The translations under genes were made by a program, and so were the position numbers. DNA of 10,345 nucleotides from Sphingomonas sp. (GTDB taxonomy: Bacteria > Pseudomonadota > Alphaproteobacteria > Sphingomonadales > Sphingomonadaceae), in contig JACCSV010000179.1 of NCBI GenBank assembly GCA_013812805.1, positions 1 through 10,345 of the forward strand, given 5' to 3'. Below the pieces are notes generated by a model. It had not been told where the DNA came from. It worked only from the letters and a program-made list of their open reading frames with translations, and did no database searches. Position 1 is the first letter of the stretch. Each line of letters begins with the position of its first letter. This document shows positions 6,796 through 10,345 of this stretch, piece by piece.

Positions 6796-8406
6796 TCAAT
6801 TTGTGTCGGGATACTCATATCTGAACGGATCGGTCGCGGTCGGCTGGGTCGGCAGCGGCGGGCGTGGCAGCTCCTTGTCGCTGTTGGCCGCGGCCAGCAG
6901 CATCCCCGCCATCACCACCGACGCCTGGCGCAGATCGTCGGGCCGCAAATGGTCGAGCGTGTCGAGGTTCGAATGGTGGACCTGGCTGTCGTAATCGAGC
7001 GGGTCCTGGATGAACTGGAAGCCCTGCAAGCCGACTGCCTGCAGGAAGACGTGGTCGGTGCCGCCGGTCTTGCCGGCCACCACCCGCTCGGCGCCCATCG
7101 AATTGAACGGCGCCATCCACTCGCGAAGCAGCGGCACCGCGCCGGCATTGCCCTCGGCATAGATGCCGCGGAACTTGCCGCCGCCATTGTCCATGTTGAA
7201 ATAGGCCTTGAGGTCTCCGTAGCCGGGCTTCTTGACGATCGGGAAACGAGTCGCCCAGCTGAAGTAAGCGGTCATCCCGTCCATCCCCGGCGGCGTTGGC
7301 CGGTCGACCAGGTGCCGCTCGATGTAGGCGCGGCTGCCGAGCAGCCCCTGCTCCTCGCCTTCCCACAAGGCGAAACGGATGGTGCGCCGCGGCCGAACGC
7401 CGAGCCTGCGCAGGATCCGCGCCGCTTCCATGACGACGACGCTGCCAGCACCATTGTCGGCGGCGCCGTCGCCGGCGATCCAGCTGTCGAAATGCGCGCC
7501 GGCCATCACATAGCCGGCCTTGGGATCGCTTCCGGGGATGTCGGCGATGATGTTGTTGGCATTGGGATCGCGGTCGTCGAACTGCGCATCGCTGGCCAGC
7601 TCGATGACGGGCGCGGGGCCGGTCTTGGCGAGGCGGGCCAGCCGGCGATAATCCTCGGCAGCAAGCTCGAAGCCAGGCAGCGTCGGCGACTGGCCGGTCA
7701 TGTAGGTATAGCCCTCGCCGTGCAGCAGCTTGTTGTCGCGATAACTGATCTTGACCCAGGCGAGCGCGCCTTCGCTCTTCAGGAACTGGTCGAGCTGGCG
7801 CGCATAGTTGAAGCGCTTCAGCCGCCGGTCGAGCGCCTCAGGGTCGAAGCTCGGCATGTCGAAGCTATCCTCTTCGCCGATCTCCTTGTCGGTCAGCCGC
7901 CGGAAAGCGGACTCCTTGGGCTCCCGAGTCGCGCCGGGGAGGCTGAGCAGCACGATCTTGCCCGCAAGCTTGCCGCGATAGGCGGCGAAGTGGCTGACCT
8001 CGCTGATCGGGGCGACAACGATCGGCGCCCGAATCGCGCCATTGGTGCCGGGGGTCCAGGCAACCGGAATCGCCGTCATCTCGATCGCACGCGGAGCGAT
8101 CATTCGAGCGCTGTAGGAATTGACGTTCCAGCCGCGGCCGAAATCGAACGGCTCGAGCCGGGCGTTGGCGAGGCCGTAGGAGCGGAACTTAGCGATTGCC
8201 CATTGTTCGGCGCGGTCGAGGTTGGTCGAGTTGGTCAGCCGGTGCCCGATGCCGTCGAGCAGCTCGTGCGCGGTCAGCATCACCTGGCTCCGGTTCATGC
8301 CCTCGTCGATGATCCGGGCAGTGTCGCTGGCCGGCTGCGCCGTGGCGGTGCCAGCCGCAGCCAAGGCCACCGAAGTTAGCAAAATCCGTCGCGTCAAACC
8401 GAGCAT
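6796..8406 (-). CDS. Secreted M28-family metallopeptidase (carboxypeptidase Q-like)
   Basis: This is a zinc-dependent exopeptidase predicted to act in the periplasm or outside the cell, releasing amino acids from peptides. From the preferred start it has 536 residues. The signal peptide is MLGLTRRILLTSVALAAAGTATA; its TRRILL resembles a Tat motif, though Sec export is also possible. A PA-like insert probably lies between about 100 and 270. The peptidase domain follows with the expected co-catalytic zinc set: GAHFDSW (His305), GAADNGAG (Asp317), WEGEEQG (catalytic Glu351, ligand Glu352), NMDNGGG (Asp406) and HHSNLDT (His478). The start at 8406 is chosen because GGAGG lies five bases upstream (complement of 8412-8416) and the signal peptide begins there. 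The longer frame from 8460 would place 18 residues before it. The gene follows petC on the same strand, but with an unrelated function and an 82-base gap, so it is probably a separate unit. Confidence 0.92.
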   Translation of the reverse strand: MLGLTRRILLTSVALAAAGTATAQPASDTARIIDEGMNRSQVMLTAHELLDGIGHRLTNSTNLDRAEQWAIAKFRSYGLANARLEPFDFGRGWNVNSYSARMIAPRAIEMTAIPVAWTPGTNGAIRAPIVVAPISEVSHFAAYRGKLAGKIVLLSLPGATREPKESAFRRLTDKEIGEEDSFDMPSFDPEALDRRLKRFNYARQLDQFLKSEGALAWVKISYRDNKLLHGEGYTYMTGQSPTLPGFELAAEDYRRLARLAKTGPAPVIELASDAQFDDRDPNANNIIADIPGSDPKAGYVMAGAHFDSWIAGDGAADNGAGSVVVMEAARILRRLGVRPRRTIRFALWEGEEQGLLGSRAYIERHLVDRPTPPGMDGMTAYFSWATRFPIVKKPGYGDLKAYFNMDNGGGKFRGIYAEGNAGAVPLLREWMAPFNSMGAERVVAGKTGGTDHVFLQAVGLQGFQFIQDPLDYDSQVHHSNLDTLDHLRPDDLRQASVVMAGMLLAAANSDKELPRPPLPTQPTATDPFRYEYPDTN

Positions 8407-8488
8407 CAACCCCTCCCTGGAATGGAAGCGGCACGCTGCATGAAATGACGCTTGTCGCAACAGCTTTGCTGCAAACGGGCGGCGGGGG
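8407..8488. other. Intergenic gap between petC and the M28 peptidase gene
   Basis: These 82 bases contain the peptidase ribosome-binding site (complement of 8410-8418) and, near 8461-8472, a small hairpin-capable segment (CAGC-loop-GCTG). The stem is only four base pairs and has no T-run, so I do not call it a terminator. No convincing -35/-10 pair was found, although the peptidase gene would be expected to start its own transcript here. Confidence 0.4.
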
Positions 8489-9418
8489 TTAGCCGGCGAT
8501 GCCCTCGTCGCGCTTGGCCTGGTTGCTCTTGGCCTGGTTGACCGGGTCCAGCGGCCCGGTAACCCGAACCTTGCGCTTCGCCTCCGCCCAGATGTTGCGA
8601 TAGGCGAAATAGCCGAGCACGGTGGCGATCAGCAGGAACAGCACGACCGCGACGCCCGCCGCGTGGCGCCGCTCCAGTGTCGGCTCGGCCGCCCACACCA
8701 AAAAGGCGGACACGTCCTTGGCCATCTGGTCCACGGACCCGCGGGTGCCGTCGGCATAGGTCACCTGCCCCTCACCGGTCAGCGGCGGCGGCATGGCGAT
8801 GTTCAAGTTGGCGAAATACGGGTTGTAATGCAGGTTGGCGGGCGTCTTGGCGGTCGGGAACCTGCGCACCAGCTCGGCCGGCTGCTGCTCATAGCCGGTC
8901 AGCAGCGAGTAGGTGTACGCTGCCCCGCCCGAGCGCGCCTTGGCGATCAGCGACAGGTCTGGCGGAAGTGCATTATTGTTGGCGGCCCGAGCGGCGGTTT
9001 CGTTGGCATAGGGGTCCGGGAAGCGGTCCGACGGGATCGCCTTGCGCGTCGCCGTCTCGCCGGTCTCATCGTTGATGCTCGGGACCTCGATCTGCCACTG
9101 GTCGGCGATCGCCTTCACCTCGGCCTCGCTGTAACCGAGGTCGGCAAGGTTGCGAAACGCAACCAGGTTGAGGCCGTGGCAGGCCGCGCACACCTCCTTG
9201 TAGACCTGGAAGCCGCGCTGCAGCTGCTGCCGGTCGAAGCGGCCGAACGGGCCGTCGCTGGCCAGGTGCAGCTCCTTGGGCTCGTGATGGGCGAACACTT
9301 CTTCGGCGGTCGGCTCGGGCGGATTGCTGAAATAATCGCCGAGATTGATGAACAGCGAGATCAGCAGAACGCCGACAAAGCCGAACCCAACGACATAACC
9401 CATAAAGCGGAGCAGCAT
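8489..9418 (-). CDS. petC: Cytochrome c1, haem-binding subunit of the cytochrome bc1 complex
   Basis: This subunit carries electrons from the Rieske protein to soluble or membrane cytochrome c on the periplasmic side of complex III. In its 309 residues, haem c is attached at CAACH (Cys77, Cys80, axial His81), and the sixth ligand is Met209 in NIAMPPPL. A C-terminal anchor spans about 254-272 and is followed by a positive cytoplasmic tail (EAKRKVR). An N-terminal hydrophobic segment (about 5-25) directs export; no clear AxA cleavage site follows it, so it may stay as a second anchor (inference). The tail holds a small duplication, NQAKSNQAK. The gene starts 15 bases after the petB stop. AAGGGG (complement of 9430-9435), overlapping the petB stop codon, is the likely ribosome-binding site, 11 bases from the ATG, suggesting translational coupling. 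Confidence 0.97.
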   Translation of the reverse strand: MLLRFMGYVVGFGFVGVLLISLFINLGDYFSNPPEPTAEEVFAHHEPKELHLASDGPFGRFDRQQLQRGFQVYKEVCAACHGLNLVAFRNLADLGYSEAEVKAIADQWQIEVPSINDETGETATRKAIPSDRFPDPYANETAARAANNNALPPDLSLIAKARSGGAAYTYSLLTGYEQQPAELVRRFPTAKTPANLHYNPYFANLNIAMPPPLTGEGQVTYADGTRGSVDQMAKDVSAFLVWAAEPTLERRHAAGVAVVLFLLIATVLGYFAYRNIWAEAKRKVRVTGPLDPVNQAKSNQAKRDEGIAG

Positions 9419-9433
9419 TTTAGAGGCGTCCCC

Positions 9434-10345
9434 TTATTCGGCCGCGACGGCAGCGGTCGCGCCGGGCTTAGGCTTGCTCGCCATGGGCGCGCTTTCACTG
9501 GCTTCACCGTGGAGCACCGAGCTGGAAATCGAGTCTGGAAGCGGCAGCGGCCGCTCGAACCCGGAGATGATCGGCAGGATGATCAGGAAGTGCGCGAAAT
9601 AATAAGCCGTCGCGACCTGACTGACCGCCACCACTAGCGGCGTAGGCGTAGCGCCGCCCGCCCAGCCGAGCACAAACACGTCGAACATCAACAGCCAGAA
9701 GAAGCGCTTGAACAACGGCCGGTAGGAGCCCGAGCGGACCGCGGACCGGTCGAGCCACGGCAGGAAGAACAACAGCAGGATCGAGGCGAACATCGCCAGC
9801 ACGCCCCACAGCTTGGCCGGCAGGATGAAGTCGATCGTGAACGCCTTGAGGATCGCGTAGAACGGCAGGAAATACCATTCGGGAACGATATGCGCGGGCG
9901 TCGCCAGCGGATTGGCCGGGATGTAATTGTCCGGGTGCCCCAGAGCGTTCGGCGCGAAATAGGTAACCGCCGCGAACAGCGCCAAAAAACCGGCCGCGAA
10001 CCAGCCGTCCTTGGCGGTGTAGAAGGGATGGAAGGGAAGCGTATCCTTCTCGTCCTTGACGTCGACTCCGGTGGGGTTGTTAGACCCCGGGATGTGCAGC
10101 GCCCAGATGTGCAGGATCACCACCGCGGCGATGACGAACGGCAGCAGATAATGGAGCGAGAAGAAGCGGGTCAGCGCCGCCTGGTCAGGCGTATAGCCAC
10201 CCAGCAGCCAGATCCGCATCGGCTCGCCAACCACCGGGAAGGCGGAGAAGAAGCCGGTGATCACCTGCGCTCCCCAATAGCTCATCTGCCCCCACGGCAG
10301 AACGTAGCCCATGAAGGCGGTCGCCATCATCAACAGATAGATGAC
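9434..10345 (-). CDS. petB: Cytochrome b of the bc1 complex (5' end outside the window)
   Basis: This is the membrane core of complex III, holding haems bL and bH and the two quinone sites. The frame stays open to the window edge, giving the C-terminal 303 residues; the first codons seen read VIYLLMMATAFMGYVLPWGQ, a cytochrome b helix C signature, so no start codon lies here. The helix D haem ligands are His65 and His79 of the visible part (14 apart, in LHYLLPF and ILHIWALH). The Qo-site PEWY motif is at 155-158 (codons 9883-9872). Further hydrophobic helices near 117-132, 179-196, 216-230 and 245-262 match the C-terminal domain. The helix B ligands and N-terminus are to the right of the window. 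After the last helix a tail of some 30 residues rich in Ser, Ala, Pro and Lys ends in AAVAAE. The gene is followed directly by petC. Confidence 0.97.
   Translation of the reverse strand, partial: VIYLLMMATAFMGYVLPWGQMSYWGAQVITGFFSAFPVVGEPMRIWLLGGYTPDQAALTRFFSLHYLLPFVIAAVVILHIWALHIPGSNNPTGVDVKDEKDTLPFHPFYTAKDGWFAAGFLALFAAVTYFAPNALGHPDNYIPANPLATPAHIVPEWYFLPFYAILKAFTIDFILPAKLWGVLAMFASILLLFFLPWLDRSAVRSGSYRPLFKRFFWLLMFDVFVLGWAGGATPTPLVVAVSQVATAYYFAHFLIILPIISGFERPLPLPDSISSSVLHGEASESAPMASKPKPGATAAVAAE

Noticed and set aside
6684..6818. Longer start (6818) for the lipoprotein giving 270 residues
   Set aside because: The extra 45 residues would bury a normal lipoprotein signal peptide, cross the candidate promoter, and ignore the AAGGA site eight bases before 6683.
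6949..8379. Long plus-strand open frame (476 codons) opposite the M28 peptidase
   Set aside because: The opposite strand holds an intact peptidase with all zinc ligands. The antisense product shows only Ala/Val/Arg/Asp-rich sequence typical of high-GC shadows.
8455..8480. Possible intrinsic terminator after petC
   Set aside because: The stem is about four base pairs and no T-run follows on the minus strand.
8663..9637. Plus-strand open frame (324 codons) opposite petC and the end of petB
   Set aside because: It crosses two certain respiratory genes on the other strand and shows no domain.

Overview
The window looks like chromosome of a GC-rich alphaproteobacterium, most probably of the Sphingomonadales. 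The reasons are the TonB-dependent receptor style, the TPR-sulfotransferase, the cytochrome b/c1 sequences with a petB-petC order, and the secreted M28 peptidase. This placement is from sequence character only; no search was run. No rRNA, tRNA, CRISPR array, insertion sequence or phage gene was seen, and no gap between genes exceeds about 115 bases.

Layout, left to right. The first 51 bases may hold the tail of an upstream gene. ychF (85-1185, +) encodes a complete YchF/OLA1-type P-loop ATPase. It converges, with a 3-base gap, on a minus-strand pair: a TPR-containing sulfotransferase (5494-3872) followed by a large TonB-dependent receptor (3810-1189). A MaoC-like hydratase gene (5557-6009, +) diverges from the sulfotransferase and overlaps by a few bases the end of a minus-strand gene for a Gly/Tyr-rich predicted lipoprotein (6683-6006). 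Upstream of that lie a secreted M28 metallopeptidase (8406-6796, -) and then the end of the cytochrome bc1 operon: cytochrome c1 (9418-8489, -) and the C-terminal three quarters of cytochrome b (10345-9434, -, cut by the window edge).

How the genes fit together. petB and petC are a tight, probably translationally coupled pair of the respiratory bc1 complex, and the Rieske gene would be expected just outside the right edge. The sulfotransferase and receptor are head to tail with 61 bases between them. This is the most interesting arrangement here: a cytoplasmic enzyme of unknown substrate next to an outer-membrane importer. The gap contains a perfect TTGACA, so the receptor may also have its own promoter. 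The lipoprotein gene is preceded by a motif close to the EcfG general-stress promoter of alphaproteobacteria. ychF and maoC are ordinary housekeeping or metabolic genes.

Start codons were moved inward from the longest reading frame for the MaoC protein, the lipoprotein and the M28 peptidase, on the basis of ribosome-binding sites, signal peptides or family N-termini. No clearly novel system is proven. The candidates worth checking are the sulfotransferase/receptor pair, the cysteine-paired receptor loops, and the stress-promoter/lipoprotein unit.
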